Shown piece by piece: positions 44,201 to 55,507 of a DNA stretch of 64,000 bases (its first letter is position 1; each line of letters begins with the position of its first letter). Position numbers and translations under genes: made by a program. The notes beneath the pieces were generated by a model that saw only the letters and a program-made list of their open reading frames with translations, was not told the origin of the DNA and searched no databases. The DNA is from Pseudomonas sp. NCCP-436 (GTDB lineage Bacteria > Pseudomonadota > Gammaproteobacteria > Pseudomonadales > Pseudomonadaceae), in the NCBI RefSeq assembly GCF_019656335.1, contig NZ_BPLZ01000014.1, forward strand, positions 1 to 64,000. Reading direction: 5' to 3'.

Positions 44201-44713
44201 ACCGCGCACAGTGAATTCGCCGTGCTCGCTAACTGTGTCGACATAGCGATAGCCGGCGGCCTCGAGCCGGCCACGGGTTTCCTCGACATCGAGCTTCTGG
44301 CCAACGTCCAGTACCAGGCTGCTGCCCAACAGGAAGCGCTTGGGCGCCAGGCGGTGCAGCGCGGTGGTGATAGGAACCACGAGAATACCGCTGGTCAGTT
44401 CGGGTAGCCGGTAGAGCGTGGCCACACGCTGGGAAATGATGTCCTGGTGAGGGGAGAACAGATCGTAGGGCAGTGTTTCCCAGTCTGGAAAGTGCAGTAC
44501 CGGCAGGCTGGGAGCAAAAAATGCCAGCTCCTCCTGCAGACGCTCGGCGCTTTGGCTGCTTTCGGTAAGTACCAGGGTAAAGCGTTCGGCATTGCTGGCG
44601 GCCTCGGCGATGGCAAGGGCCAGAGCCGCGCCCGGTAGATTGCCCCACTGCTGCTTGCCGGCACTGGCCGGCAGGGGCGGGAGTTTGAGTACGGTCTGGG
44701 ACGTGGTGGACAC
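41261..44713 (-). CDS. mfd: Transcription-repair coupling factor Mfd
   Basis: 1150 residues, the usual length. UvrB-like N-terminal domains precede the RNA-polymerase-interacting domain (about 470-550). The RecG-like translocase has Walker A in LVCGDVGFGKTEVAMRAAF, DEEH in LVIIDEEHRFG and the later helicase motifs. It removes stalled RNA polymerase and recruits UvrA. The start codon is GTG 44713 with no good ribosome site, so the true start could be slightly different. Confidence 0.95.
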   Translation of the reverse strand: MSTTSQTVLKLPPLPASAGKQQWGNLPGAALALAIAEAASNAERFTLVLTESSQSAERLQEELAFFAPSLPVLHFPDWETLPYDLFSPHQDIISQRVATLYRLPELTSGILVVPITTALHRLAPKRFLLGSSLVLDVGQKLDVEETRGRLEAAGYRYVDTVSEHGEFTVRGALIDLFPMGSDTPYRIDLFDDEIETLRTFDPETQRSVDKVESIRLLPAREFPLEKKAVSNFRNRFRERFDVDFRRCPIYQDLTSGITPAGIEYYLPLFFEQTDTLFDYLPGNTQVFSLAGIEKAAEQFWQDARSRYEDRRVDPERPILPPAEIFLPVEDCFARLKDWPRVVVNPQDIEPGVGQARFEARPLPDLAIQAKAGEPMAALRRFLEQHSGRVLFCAESAGRREVLLELLARLKLKPREVDGWPAFVASAERLCICIAPLDEGLLLEELALIAESPLFGQRVMQRRRREKSRDGGDNVIKNLTELREGAPVVHIDHGVGRYLGLVTMEFDGQATEFLALQYADEAKLYVPVASLHLIARYTGSDDALAPLHRLGSEAWQKAKRKAAEQVRDVAAELLDIYARRAAREGFAFRDPAADYATFSAGFPFEETPDQQAAIDAVRADMLSGKPMDRLVCGDVGFGKTEVAMRAAFIAVHSGKQVAVLVPTTLLAQQHYNSFRDRFADWPVKVEVMSRFKSAREVEGAIQQLAEGKVDIVIGTHKLLQDDVKFHNLGLVIIDEEHRFGVRQKEQLKALRSEVDILTLTATPIPRTLNMAVAGMRDLSIIATPPARRLSVRTFVMEANKPTIKEALLRELLRGGQVYYLHNDVKTIEKCAAELAELVPEARIGIGHGQMRERELEQVMSDFYHKRFNVLVASTIIETGIDVPSANTIIIERADKFGLAQLHQLRGRVGRSHHQAYAYLLTPPRKQMTPDAEKRLEAIANAQDLGAGFVLATHDLEIRGAGELLGDGQSGQIQAVGFTLYMEMLERAVKAIQKGEQPNLDQPLGGGPEINLRVPALIPEDYLPDVHSRLILYKRIANAANEEELKELQVEMIDRFGLLPEPTKNLIRLTLLKLQADRLGITKVDAGPQGGRIEFAAETCVDPLTLIKLIQAQPKRYKFEGATVFKLQLPMERSEERFNTLEALFERLAPTT

Positions 44714-44861
44714 GGGGGGCTCAGGGTAGTTCGGACAAGGTGCCGATTGTAGCGAGGCGGAGCGAAGGTGTCAGTGCCGTCAGCTGTGCATTGCTCCGGC
44801 CTGCAAGCGCCGTCATAATGTAGCCCCTTTTTTCAGCCCCTACATGTGGAAGGTACTGCCC

Positions 44862-46310
44862 GTGACTCAGAAGCCCGACCAGTGTCTCGGTGAATGGATT
44901 GATCGTGAAGCCCTCGCGGAAGCGATGATTCCGCTGATTGGTCAGCTCTATCGCAACAACAATGTCGTGACCTCGATCTATGGTCGTGGTCTGATCAATC
45001 GTTCGGTCATCGACATCCTCAAGGCTCACCGCTTTGCTCGTCACCGCCTGGCAGATGAAACCGAACTGTCGGTGCACGACACCTTCCCCATGCTCAAGGC
45101 CATGAGCGAGCTGAAGCTGGGTGCCGCTTCCGTTGACCTGGGCAAACTGGTTGCCAAGTTCAAGGCCGAAGGCGCCGGTCGCAGTGTCGAGCAGTTCGTC
45201 AGGGACGAGCTGGAGGTGGTGGTAGGCAAGCAGAACGGCGCTGCCCGTGAAGGCACTGATGTCGTGCTGTACGGTTTCGGTCGTATCGGTCGTCTGCTGG
45301 CACGTATTCTGATTGAGCGTACCGGCGGTGGCGATGGTCTGCGCCTGCGTGCCATTGTTGTGCGCAAGGGTGCCGAGAACGACCTGATCAAACGTGCCAG
45401 TCTGCTGCGTCGCGACTCGGTGCACGGCAAGTTCAACGGCACCATTACCATCGATGAGGCCAACAACACCCTGATCGCCAATGGCAATCTGATTCAGGTG
45501 ATCTACTCCAACGATCCGGCTTCGGTGGACTACACCCAGTACGGCATCAAGAACGCCCTGCTGGTGGACAATACTGGCAAGTGGCGTGATGCCGATGGTC
45601 TGGGGCAGCACCTCAAGTGCCCGGGCATCGACCGAGTGATCCTCACTGCGCCTGGCAAGGGCGAGCTGAAGAATATCGTGCATGGTATTAACCATGGCGA
45701 CATCACCGCCGACGACAAGATCATCTCCGCTGCTTCCTGTACCACCAATGCCATCGTGCCGGTGCTCAAGGCAGTCAATGACAAGTTCGGCATTGTCAAC
45801 GGCCACGTCGAGACCGTTCACTCGTACACCAACGACCAGAACCTGATCGACAACTTCCACAAGGGCAGTCGCCGTGGTCGCAGTGCCGCGCTGAACATGG
45901 TGATCACCGAGACCGGTGCTGCCACTGCCGCTGCCAAGGCGTTGCCGGTGCTCAAGGGCAAGCTGACAGGCAATGCCATTCGCGTGCCGACCCCGAACGT
46001 CTCCATGGCCATCCTCAATCTGAACCTGGAGAAGGCCACCAACCGTGACGAGATCAATGAGTACCTGCGCCAGATGGCCATGCACTCGGATCTGCAGAAG
46101 CAAATCGATTTCGTCAGCTCGCAGGAAGTGGTCTCCACCGACTTTGTCGGTTCGCGCCACGCCGGTGTGGTGGATGCCGAGGCGACCATCTGCAACGACA
46201 ACCGTGTAGTTCTGTACGTCTGGTACGACAACGAATTCGGTTACAGCTGCCAGGTTGTTCGCGTCATGGAGGAAATGGCCGGGGTCAACCCGCCGGCTTT
46301 TCCGCGCTAA
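44862..46310 (+). CDS. Long-type glyceraldehyde-3-phosphate dehydrogenase (PA3001-like)
   Basis: 482 residues from GTG 44862, with GGAAGG eight bases upstream; ATG 44844 has no such site. An extra N-terminal region of about 130 residues precedes the usual GAPDH: NAD-binding VLYGFGRIGRLLARIL, the active-site Cys in SAASCTTNAIVP and the C-terminal WYDNEFGYSCQVVR. This long form is a distinct GAPDH group in gamma-proteobacteria. It is divergent from mfd across 148 bases. Confidence 0.9.
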   Translation: MTQKPDQCLGEWIDREALAEAMIPLIGQLYRNNNVVTSIYGRGLINRSVIDILKAHRFARHRLADETELSVHDTFPMLKAMSELKLGAASVDLGKLVAKFKAEGAGRSVEQFVRDELEVVVGKQNGAAREGTDVVLYGFGRIGRLLARILIERTGGGDGLRLRAIVVRKGAENDLIKRASLLRRDSVHGKFNGTITIDEANNTLIANGNLIQVIYSNDPASVDYTQYGIKNALLVDNTGKWRDADGLGQHLKCPGIDRVILTAPGKGELKNIVHGINHGDITADDKIISAASCTTNAIVPVLKAVNDKFGIVNGHVETVHSYTNDQNLIDNFHKGSRRGRSAALNMVITETGAATAAAKALPVLKGKLTGNAIRVPTPNVSMAILNLNLEKATNRDEINEYLRQMAMHSDLQKQIDFVSSQEVVSTDFVGSRHAGVVDAEATICNDNRVVLYVWYDNEFGYSCQVVRVMEEMAGVNPPAFPR

Positions 46311-46330
46311 TCGCCTCTGTCGCTAGGGAA

Positions 46331-46355
46331 ACGGGAGCTTCGGCTCCCGTTTTTC
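46331..46355 (+). terminator. Terminator of the GAPDH gene
   Basis: ACGGGAGC-TTCG-GCTCCCGT followed by TTTTCATT: a UUCG-capped hairpin. Confidence 0.9.
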
Positions 46356-46590
46356 ATTCTGGAGAGATTAGCCTTTGGTCGTAGAGATACCTTTGCAGGG
46401 GTGGCTTTGCGGAGTGTCGTGACCTGTCTTTAGGGTTGTGCGTCAAATTGCCGCATCCCTTGTGGATCGCGCTATTGCGCTGTTCTTGCGGGAATTTTCC
46501 GGTTTTGGAAGGTGATCGCTTGGACTGTTTTTTCGGAAGCAAGACTATTGCCAACTGTTACCAAATAACTCAAAAAAACAATCGCTTGGG

Positions 46591-46619
46591 TGGTCAGGCA
46601 GGGGGGGGGTATTTATAAT
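46591..46619 (+). promoter_or_regulatory. Likely nqr promoter with a nine-G spacer tract
   Basis: TATAAT (46614-46619) is a perfect -10 and TGGTCA (46591-46596) lies 17 bases upstream. Between them is a run of nine G (46601-46609). The rest of the 443-base gap 46311-46753 shows only the GAPDH terminator. Confidence 0.55.
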
Positions 46620-46732
46620 CGGGCAGATTTCATGCCCGGTTTCGGTTTCGCTTTCCACGTCTCCAGCAATGGATGTCGTGGTGTCGAGCTTTGGATCTCG
46701 GATCCTCCGTCACCTACTTAAAATTTTTATAA

Positions 46733-48091
<1,359 letters not shown>

Positions 48092-48094
48092 TCC

Positions 48095-49306
48095 GTGGGC
48101 ATTCGTGCATTCCTCGATAAGATCGAGCACAACTTCGAGAAGGGTGGCAAGTACGAGAAGTGGTATGCGCTTTACGAAGCGATCGACACTTTCTTCTATC
48201 GCCCGGGCAGTGTTACCAAGACCACGGCGCATGTGCGAGACGGCATCGATCTCAAGCGCATGATGATCACCGTCTGGCTGTGCACCTTCCCGGCCATGTT
48301 CTTCGGCATGTGGAACACCGGCTACCAGGCCAACCTGATCTTCGCCAACAACCCCGAGCTGCTGGCTAGCCAGGAAGGCTGGCGCTTCGGCCTGATCGGC
48401 GCGCTGGCCGGCTTTGATCCGAACAGCCTGTGGGACAACTTCGTCCAAGGCGCGGCGTACTTCCTGCCTATCTACGCTGTGACCTTCATCGTTGGCGGTT
48501 TCTGGGAAGTGCTGTTCGCCTCGATCCGTAGGCACGAGGTCAACGAAGGCTTCTTCGTCACCTCCGTGTTGTTCGCCCTGATCCTGCCGCCGAGCATTCC
48601 ACTGTGGCAGGTGGCACTGGGCATCAGCTTCGGTGTGGTAATCGGCAAGGAAGTGTTCGGCGGCACCGGCAAGAACTTCCTCAACCCGGCGCTCACTGGC
48701 CGTGCCTTCCTGTTCTTCGCTTACCCGGCGCAGATGTCGGGCGATGCGGTATGGACTGCCGTGGACGGCTTCGCTGGCGCCACTTCGCTGAGCCTGGTGG
48801 CTTCCGGCGGCATCGAGAGCGTGATCAACAGCGGCATCACTTGGATGGACGCCTTCATCGGCACCATGCACGGCTCGATCGGCGAAACCAGTACGCTGGC
48901 CATCTTCATCGGTGGCGCGGTGCTGTTGATGACCAAGATCGCTTCCTGGCGCATCGTCGCAGGCGTCATGCTGGGCATGATTGGCCTGAGCAGCCTGTTC
49001 AATCTGATCGGCTCCGATACCAACCCGCTGTTCGCGATGCCGTGGTATTGGCACATGGTGGTGGGCGGCTTTGCGTTTGGCATGATCTTCATGGCGACCG
49101 ACCCGGTGTCGGCCTCCATGACCAACACTGGCAAATGGATCTTCGGCGTTCTGATCGGCGTGATGGTCGTACTGATTCGTGTGGTCAACCCGGCCTTCCC
49201 CGAGGGCATGATGCTGGCGATCCTGTTCGCCAACCTGTTTGCACCGCTGATCGACCACTTCGTCGTTCAAGCCAATATCAAGCGGAGGCTGGCACGCAAT
49301 GTCTAG
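48095..49306 (+). CDS. nqrB: Na+-NQR subunit B
   Basis: 403 residues from GTG 48095 with GGAGGG upstream. Multiple membrane helices. DGFAGAT at 224-230 gives the Thr230 that carries covalent FMN, matching the ApbE flavinylation pattern D-x2-[SA]-G-A-T. It holds riboflavin and is part of the Na+ path. nqrC overlaps its last codons. Confidence 0.96.
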   Translation: MGIRAFLDKIEHNFEKGGKYEKWYALYEAIDTFFYRPGSVTKTTAHVRDGIDLKRMMITVWLCTFPAMFFGMWNTGYQANLIFANNPELLASQEGWRFGLIGALAGFDPNSLWDNFVQGAAYFLPIYAVTFIVGGFWEVLFASIRRHEVNEGFFVTSVLFALILPPSIPLWQVALGISFGVVIGKEVFGGTGKNFLNPALTGRAFLFFAYPAQMSGDAVWTAVDGFAGATSLSLVASGGIESVINSGITWMDAFIGTMHGSIGETSTLAIFIGGAVLLMTKIASWRIVAGVMLGMIGLSSLFNLIGSDTNPLFAMPWYWHMVVGGFAFGMIFMATDPVSASMTNTGKWIFGVLIGVMVVLIRVVNPAFPEGMMLAILFANLFAPLIDHFVVQANIKRRLARNV

Positions 49307-50087
49307 TCAAAAAGAATCCACTGCCCGCACTCTGGCGGTGGCCCTGTTGGTGTGCCTGGTGTGCTCGGTGTTCGTAGCCGGCGCTGCTGTGGCACTGAAG
49401 CCGACCCAGGTGGAAAACCGCCTGCTCGACAAGCAGCGCAGCATTCTGGCGATTGCCGGGCTGGGCGACGCGGGCATGAGTACGGCGCAGGTCAAGGCGC
49501 TGTTCGATGAGCGCATCAGTGCGCGTATCGTCGATCTGGAAAGCGGCACCTTCAGCGACGCTCAGGATCCCATTACCTTCGACCCGCTGGTGGCCTCCAA
49601 GGACCCGCAACTTTCCAAAGCCCTGCGCGGCTCCGAAGACATCGCCTCGATCAAGCGCCGCGAGCGCTACACCACGGTGTACCTGGTCGAACGCGACGGC
49701 GAACTGGAGACCCTGATCCTGCCGGTGCGCGGTTACGGTCTATGGTCGACTTTGCACGGTTTCATGGCGCTCAAGGGCGACCTCAACACCGTTCAGGGGC
49801 TGGGCTTCTACCAGCATGCCGAGACCCCCGGTCTGGGAGGCGAGGTGGACAACCCGAAATGGCGAGGCCTCTGGCCGGGCAAGGCCCTGTTCAACGAACA
49901 GGGCGATCTGGTCATTCAGATCATCAAGGGCAACGTCGACGCGCAGAGTTCGCAGGCTAAGCACCAGGTCGATGGCCTGGCGGGTGCGACCCTGACCCAG
50001 AATGGCGTGAATAATCTGTTGCATTTCTGGCTCGGTGAGAACGGCTTCGCGCAGTTCCTCGCCAACTTGCAGAAAGGGGAGGCCTGA
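49299..50087 (+). CDS. nqrC: Na+-NQR subunit C
   Basis: 262 residues; one N-terminal membrane helix (about 12-33) and a periplasmic FMN domain. DGLAGAT at 225-231 supplies Thr231 for covalent FMN. Starts inside nqrB, which indicates translational coupling. Confidence 0.96.
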   Translation: MSSQKESTARTLAVALLVCLVCSVFVAGAAVALKPTQVENRLLDKQRSILAIAGLGDAGMSTAQVKALFDERISARIVDLESGTFSDAQDPITFDPLVASKDPQLSKALRGSEDIASIKRRERYTTVYLVERDGELETLILPVRGYGLWSTLHGFMALKGDLNTVQGLGFYQHAETPGLGGEVDNPKWRGLWPGKALFNEQGDLVIQIIKGNVDAQSSQAKHQVDGLAGATLTQNGVNNLLHFWLGENGFAQFLANLQKGEA

Positions 50088-50089
50088 TC

Positions 50090-50758
50090 ATGTCGCAGCC
50101 AACCATTAAAGAAGTCCTGCTCAACCCGATCTTCAACAACAACCCCATCGGCCTGCAGATCCTGGGAATCTGCTCGGCCTTGGCGGTGACCTCGAACCTG
50201 AAGACCGCGCTGGTGATGTCGATCGCCCTGACACTGGTGACCGGCTTCTCCAACCTGTTCATTTCCATGATCCGTAGCCAGATCCCAGGCTCGATCCGCA
50301 TGATCGTGCAGATGGTGATCATCGCCTCGTTGGTAATCGTGGTCGATCAGGTGCTCAAGGCCTATGCCTTCAGCCTGTCCAAGCAGCTGTCGGTGTTCGT
50401 CGGCCTGATCATCACCAACTGCATCGTGATGGGCCGTGCCGAAGCGTTCGCCATGCAGAATCCACCTGTGGTGTCGTTCTTCGACGGTATCGGCAACGGT
50501 CTGGGCTATAGCGCCATGTTGATCGCTCTGGGTGTGATCCGCGAGCTGTTCGGTGCCGGCAAATTGATGGGTTACGAGATCATCCCGGTGATCAATGATG
50601 GCGGTTGGTACCAGCCCAACGGCATGCTGCTGTTGCCGCCTTCGGCGTTCTTCCTGATTGGCCTGTTCATCTGGGGCATCCGTAGCTGGAAGAAAGATCA
50701 GATTGAGCAGCCGAGCTTCAAGATGGCGCCTCAGGTATCGAACAAGGAGGCCTACTAA
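50090..50758 (+). CDS. nqrD: Na+-NQR subunit D
   Basis: 222 residues, six membrane helices. The Cys in [12 protein letters not shown] and in [13 protein letters not shown] are the conserved pair that, with NqrE, binds an iron centre within the membrane. The last base overlaps the first of nqrE. Confidence 0.96.
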   Translation: MSQPTIKEVLLNPIFNNNPIGLQILGICSALAVTSNLKTALVMSIALTLVTGFSNLFISMIRSQIPGSIRMIVQMVIIASLVIVVDQVLKAYAFSLSKQLSVFVGLIITNCIVMGRAEAFAMQNPPVVSFFDGIGNGLGYSAMLIALGVIRELFGAGKLMGYEIIPVINDGGWYQPNGMLLLPPSAFFLIGLFIWGIRSWKKDQIEQPSFKMAPQVSNKEAY

Positions 50759-51366
50759 TGGAGCACTATCTCAGCCTGCTGGCCAAGGCCGTGTTCGTCG
50801 AGAATATGGCGCTGGCCTTCTTCCTCGGCATGTGTACCTTCATCGCCATCTCCAAGAAGGTCGAGACCGCAATCGGTCTGGGTATCGCGGTGATCGTGGT
50901 GCAGGTCATCACCGTACCGGCGAACAACCTGATCTACACCTACCTGCTCAAGGATGGCGCGCTGGCCTGGGCCGGCCTGCCCGAAGTAGACCTTAGCTTC
51001 CTCGGTCTGCTCAGCTACATTGGCGTGATCGCGGCCATCGTGCAGATTCTCGAGATGCTGCTGGATAAGTACGTGCCAGCGCTGTACAACGCGCTAGGTA
51101 TCTTCCTGCCGTTGATCACCGTGAACTGCGCCATCATGGGCGGCACCCTGTTCATGGTCGAGCGCGACTACAACCTGGCCGAAAGTACCGTGTACGGCTT
51201 TGGTTCGGGTTTGTCCTGGGCTCTGGCTATTGCCGCGCTGGCCGGCATCCGCGAAAAGCTCAAGTACAGCGATGTACCGGCTGGCCTTCAGGGACTGGGC
51301 ATCACCTTCATCACCATCGGTCTGATGTCGCTGGGCTTCATGTCCTTCTCCGGCGTGCAGCTGTAA
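50758..51366 (+). CDS. nqrE: Na+-NQR subunit E
   Basis: 202 residues, six membrane helices, paralogous to NqrD with inverted topology. Conserved Cys in [12 protein letters not shown] and [12 protein letters not shown]. Confidence 0.96.
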   Translation: MEHYLSLLAKAVFVENMALAFFLGMCTFIAISKKVETAIGLGIAVIVVQVITVPANNLIYTYLLKDGALAWAGLPEVDLSFLGLLSYIGVIAAIVQILEMLLDKYVPALYNALGIFLPLITVNCAIMGGTLFMVERDYNLAESTVYGFGSGLSWALAIAALAGIREKLKYSDVPAGLQGLGITFITIGLMSLGFMSFSGVQL

Positions 51367-51381
51367 GGAAAGGATGAACAG

Positions 51382-52605
51382 ATGAATTACGAAATCTTCC
51401 TCGCGATCGGCATGTTCACCGCCATCGTTCTTGCGCTGGTGCTGATCATCCTCGCTGCTCGAGCCAAGCTGGTTTCCAGCGGTGATGTGAGCATCGAGAT
51501 CAACGGCGAAAAAACCATCGTGGTACCGGCTGGCGGCAAGCTGCTGCAGACCCTGGCCAACAACAACATCTTCTTGTCTTCCGCATGCGGCGGCGGCGGT
51601 ACCTGTGCCCAGTGCAAATGCATCGTGGAAAGCGGTGGCGGCGAGATGCTGTCCACCGAAGAGTCGCATTTCACCAGGCGCGAAGCCCGTGAGGGTTGGC
51701 GTCTGTCCTGCCAGACCCCGGTCAAGCAGGACATGAAGATCAAGGTGCCGGAAGAAGTCTTTGGTGTGAAGAAGTGGGAATGCACGGTCGAGTCCAACCC
51801 GAACGTGGCCACTTTCATCAAGGAGCTGACCCTGCGTCTGCCTGAGGGCGAGAATGTCGATTTCCGCGCTGGCGGCTATGTGCAGCTGGAGTGCCCGCCG
51901 CACACGGTGCACTACAAGGATTTCGACATACAGCCCGAGTACCGTGGCGACTGGGACAAGTTCGACCAGTGGAAGTATGTATCCAGGGTCGATGAGACCG
52001 TGATTCGTGCCTACTCCATGGCCAACTACCCGGAAGAGAAGGGGATCGTCAAGTTCAACATCCGGATCGCCTCGCCGCCTCCCGGCAAGGATCATCTGCC
52101 GCCCGGCAAGATGTCGTCCTGGGTGTTCAACCTCAAGGAGGGTGACAAGGTCACGGTGTACGGTCCGTTCGGTGAGTTCTTTGCCAAGGATACCGATGCC
52201 GAGATGGTGTTTATCGGCGGTGGTGCCGGCATGGCTCCGATGCGTTCGCATATCTTCGATCAGCTCAAGCGCCTGAAGTCCAAGCGCAAGATCAGCTTCT
52301 GGTACGGTGCGCGCTCGCTGCGCGAGGCCTTCTATGTCGAGGAGTTCGACAAGCTGGCTGCCGAGAACGAAAACTTTACCTGGCACCTTGCGCTGTCTGA
52401 TCCGCAGCCCGAGGACAACTGGACCGGTTACACCGGCTTCATCCATAACGTGCTGTATGAGAACTACCTCAAGACCCACAAGGCTCCGGAGGATTGCGAG
52501 TTCTACATGTGTGGTCCGCCCATGATGAACGCGGCGGTGATCAAGATGCTGACCGATCTGGGGGTCGAGCCCGAGAACATCCTGCTCGACGATTTCGGCG
52601 GTTAA
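51382..52605 (+). CDS. nqrF: Na+-NQR subunit F
   Basis: 407 residues. One N-terminal membrane helix (about 5-26) and a 2Fe-2S ferredoxin domain with Cys69, Cys75, Cys78 and Cys110 ([14 protein letters not shown]). A ferredoxin-NADP reductase-like part follows, with the FAD motif [11 protein letters not shown] and the NADH motif [14 protein letters not shown]. Entry point of electrons from NADH. Confidence 0.96.
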   Translation: MNYEIFLAIGMFTAIVLALVLIILAARAKLVSSGDVSIEINGEKTIVVPAGGKLLQTLANNNIFLSSACGGGGTCAQCKCIVESGGGEMLSTEESHFTRREAREGWRLSCQTPVKQDMKIKVPEEVFGVKKWECTVESNPNVATFIKELTLRLPEGENVDFRAGGYVQLECPPHTVHYKDFDIQPEYRGDWDKFDQWKYVSRVDETVIRAYSMANYPEEKGIVKFNIRIASPPPGKDHLPPGKMSSWVFNLKEGDKVTVYGPFGEFFAKDTDAEMVFIGGGAGMAPMRSHIFDQLKRLKSKRKISFWYGARSLREAFYVEEFDKLAAENENFTWHLALSDPQPEDNWTGYTGFIHNVLYENYLKTHKAPEDCEFYMCGPPMMNAAVIKMLTDLGVEPENILLDDFGG

Positions 52606-52607
52606 GC

Positions 52608-53633
52608 ATGGCGTCTGCCGTATTTCAGCCCGTTATCGCTGTCGCCCTGGCGGCAGCCCTAACGGGCTGCTTTCATTCTGAGCGCATCGAAGAGTTTGGC
52701 GGCCCGACCATGGGCAGCACCTATTCGGTGAAATACGTCCGTGCCGAGGGCGTTGCCCCGCAGGCTGAACTCAAGGCAGCGACCGAAGCCATTCTTGCCG
52801 AGATCGACTTGCAGGTGTCCACCTATCGCAGCGACTCGCTGATCGAGCAGTTCAACCGGGCGCCGGCAGGAACCTGTCAGTCCATGCCTGAGGGGGTGCT
52901 GGAACTGGTGCGTGCCGGCGAGCGTCTGCATCGGGAGAGTGGCGGGGCCTTTGATCTGACCCTCGAACCATTGCTCAACCTATGGGGGTTTGGTCCCAGG
53001 GGGCAGGGTACGGCGGTGCCCAGTGAGGAACAGTTGGCTGAAGTGCGTCAGCGTGTTGGCCAGCGGTATCTGCGTATCGACGGTCAGCAGCTGTGCAAGG
53101 ACGCTGCGATTGAGGTGGACTTCAACAGCATTGCAGCAGGTTATGCGGTGGACCGTATCGTTGCCCGGCTTGGCGAGCTGGGAGTAAGCAGCTACCTGGT
53201 TGAAGCCACCGGAGAACTCAAGGCAGCCGGACTCAAGCCGGATGGCAGTCACTGGCGCATCGGTTTGGAGGCGCCGCGTGATGACCAGCGTGTGGCGCAG
53301 CGCATTCTGGCACTCGATGGCTATGGTGTTTCCACATCGGGCGACTACCGCAACTACTTCGAGCAGGACGGGCAGCGCTACTCGCATACACTTGATGCCT
53401 TGACCGGCCGGCCGGTCAATCACAAGCTGGCGGCGGTGACCGTGGTTGATCCGTCGACCTTGCGTGCGGATGGGGTGTCTACTCTGTTGATGGCGCTGGG
53501 ACCGGAGGCCGGTCTGGCCTTTGCCGAACGTTACGCAATCGCGGCGTTTTTCGTCACGCGTGAGGGCGAGAGTTTCCGCACGCACGGGACGACCGCATTT
53601 GAGCAGCTTTTTGCTGCAGGAGAAGCGCAATGA
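52608..53633 (+). CDS. apbE: FAD:protein FMN transferase ApbE
   Basis: 341 residues from ATG 52608, directly after nqrF. A lipoprotein signal with the lipobox ALTGC is near residue 21. The family start FGGPTMGSTYSVKY and the C-terminal DPSTLRADGVSTLLMALG are present. It attaches FMN to the threonines of NqrB and NqrC; both target motifs are in this operon. Confidence 0.93.
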   Translation: MASAVFQPVIAVALAAALTGCFHSERIEEFGGPTMGSTYSVKYVRAEGVAPQAELKAATEAILAEIDLQVSTYRSDSLIEQFNRAPAGTCQSMPEGVLELVRAGERLHRESGGAFDLTLEPLLNLWGFGPRGQGTAVPSEEQLAEVRQRVGQRYLRIDGQQLCKDAAIEVDFNSIAAGYAVDRIVARLGELGVSSYLVEATGELKAAGLKPDGSHWRIGLEAPRDDQRVAQRILALDGYGVSTSGDYRNYFEQDGQRYSHTLDALTGRPVNHKLAAVTVVDPSTLRADGVSTLLMALGPEAGLAFAERYAIAAFFVTREGESFRTHGTTAFEQLFAAGEAQ

Positions 53634-53860
53634 CTTTCCTGGTGGTATTTCTGGCCATGCTGCTGATCGTTGGCATGATGGCCATCGGCGTGATCATGGG
53701 CCGCAAGCCGATCGCCGGTTCCTGTGGTGGTATCGCCAATCTGGGGATCGAGAAGGAATGCTCGATCTGTGGCGGCAGCCGCGAGAAGTGTGAAGAGGTT
53801 AATCGTGACAAGAGCGAGGCGCCGCGCACGGATCTGGCCTACGACGCGACCAGACGCTGA
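53630..53860 (+). CDS. nqrM: Na+-NQR maturation factor NqrM
   Basis: 76 residues, four-base overlap with apbE. One membrane helix (VVFLAMLLIVGMMAIGVIM), then a Cys4 cluster CGGIANLGIEKECSICGG with the last Cys in REKC. It delivers iron to the NqrD/E site. Last gene of the nqr cluster. Confidence 0.93.
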   Translation: MTFLVVFLAMLLIVGMMAIGVIMGRKPIAGSCGGIANLGIEKECSICGGSREKCEEVNRDKSEAPRTDLAYDATRR

Positions 53861-53954
53861 GCGTGACGATTGAGATTGACCGCCGGTGCTCACACGGCAC
53901 CGGCCCTGCCGGAGGTGCGCCATAAGCGCTCCGGCGTGATCTGAAGGAGTGAAA

Positions 53955-55349
53955 ATGGCGGTCTACAACTATGATGTCGTGATTCTGGGCTCCGGCCCGG
54001 CTGGTGAAGGCGCAGCGATGAACGCAGCCAAGGCCGGGCGCAAGGTCGCGGTGGTGGATAACCGTCCGTTAGTAGGCGGCAACTGCACTCACCTGGGCAC
54101 CATTCCGTCCAAGGCGCTGCGTCACTCGGTGCGGCAGATCATGCAGTTCAACACCAACCCGATGTTTCGTCAGATCGGCGAGCCGCGCTGGTTTTCCTTC
54201 CCGGACGTACTCAAGAGCGCAGAGAAGGTAATCGCCAAGCAGGTTACTTCACGCACCGGCTACTACGCGCGCAATCGCATCGATACCTACTTCGGCACGG
54301 CCAGTTTTGCCGACGAGCATACAGTCGAGGTGGTCTGCCTCAATGGTGCGGTGGAAAAACTCGTGGCCAAGGATGTGGTCATCGCCACCGGCTCGCGCCC
54401 CTACCGTCCGGCCGATATCGACTTCCGCCATCCGCGTATCTACGACAGCGACACCATCCTCAGCCTCGGCCATACACCGCGCCGGCTGATCATCTATGGT
54501 GCCGGGGTAATCGGCTGCGAGTACGCCTCGATCTTCAGTGGTCTGGGGGTACTGGTTGACCTGATCGACAACCGTGACCAGCTGCTGAGCTTCCTCGATG
54601 ACGAAATTTCCGATGCGCTGAGCTACCACCTGCGCAACAACAACGTACTGATTCGTCACAATGAAGAGTACGAGCGTATCGAGGGGTTGGAGAACGGCGT
54701 GATCCTGCACCTGAAGTCGGGCAAGAAGATCAAGGCCGACGCGCTGCTGTGGTGCAACGGCCGTACTGGCAATACCGATCAGCTTGGGCTGGAAAATATT
54801 GGTATCAAGGTTAACAGCCGCGGCCAGATTCAGGTCGACGAGCATTACCGGACTGATGTCAGCAATATCTACGCCGCTGGCGACGTCATCGGCTGGCCGA
54901 GCCTGGCCAGTGCCGCCTCCGACCAGGGCCGTTCCGCTGCCGGCAGTATCGTTGACAACGGTAGCTGGCGTTTCGTCGATGACGTGCCTACCGGCATCTA
55001 TACCATTCCGGAGATCAGTTCCATCGGCAAGACTGAGCGAGAGCTGACCCAGGCCAAGGTTCCCTATGAAGTAGGTAAGGCGTTCTTCAAGGGTATGGCG
55101 CGTGCGCAAATCTCGGTCGAGCCGGTGGGCATGCTGAAGATCCTGTTCCACCGCGAAACCTTGGAGGTTCTCGGTGTGCACTGCTTCGGCTATCAGGCGT
55201 CGGAGATCGTGCACATTGGCCAGGCGATAATGAACCAGAAGGGTGAAGCCAACAGCATCAAGTACTTCATCAACACCACCTTCAACTACCCGACCATGGC
55301 CGAGGCCTACCGGGTGGCGGCGTTCGACGGCCTCAACCGGCTTTTTTGA
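53955..55349 (+). CDS. sth: Soluble pyridine nucleotide transhydrogenase
   Basis: 464 residues from ATG 53955 (AAGGAG upstream). FAD motif [19 protein letters not shown], and [18 protein letters not shown], where the redox Cys pair of related disulfide reductases is reduced to one Cys, as is typical of Sth. It transfers hydride between NADPH and NAD+. A separate transcription unit following nqr. Confidence 0.95.
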   Translation: MAVYNYDVVILGSGPAGEGAAMNAAKAGRKVAVVDNRPLVGGNCTHLGTIPSKALRHSVRQIMQFNTNPMFRQIGEPRWFSFPDVLKSAEKVIAKQVTSRTGYYARNRIDTYFGTASFADEHTVEVVCLNGAVEKLVAKDVVIATGSRPYRPADIDFRHPRIYDSDTILSLGHTPRRLIIYGAGVIGCEYASIFSGLGVLVDLIDNRDQLLSFLDDEISDALSYHLRNNNVLIRHNEEYERIEGLENGVILHLKSGKKIKADALLWCNGRTGNTDQLGLENIGIKVNSRGQIQVDEHYRTDVSNIYAAGDVIGWPSLASAASDQGRSAAGSIVDNGSWRFVDDVPTGIYTIPEISSIGKTERELTQAKVPYEVGKAFFKGMARAQISVEPVGMLKILFHRETLEVLGVHCFGYQASEIVHIGQAIMNQKGEANSIKYFINTTFNYPTMAEAYRVAAFDGLNRLF

Positions 55350-55460
55350 CCGGCTCCGGCCGGCGGCCTGAGCCGGTCGGGGAGACAGGCTGGATAGCAG
55401 TTTCCGAGTGGCGCTGGCCGAATCGGGAGAGCTTCTAGCTTCTTCAGGTGCAGGCAATGA

Positions 55461-55487
55461 AAAAACCGGCGGTTTGCCGGTTTTTTC
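55461..55487. terminator. Bidirectional terminator between sth and GDPD
   Basis: AAAAAACCGGC and GCCGGTTTTTT arms with a 5-base loop, and T-runs on both strands. Serves the converging genes on either side. Confidence 0.9.
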
Positions 55488-55507
55488 GTATCTGGTAGGA
55501 AGGATGT

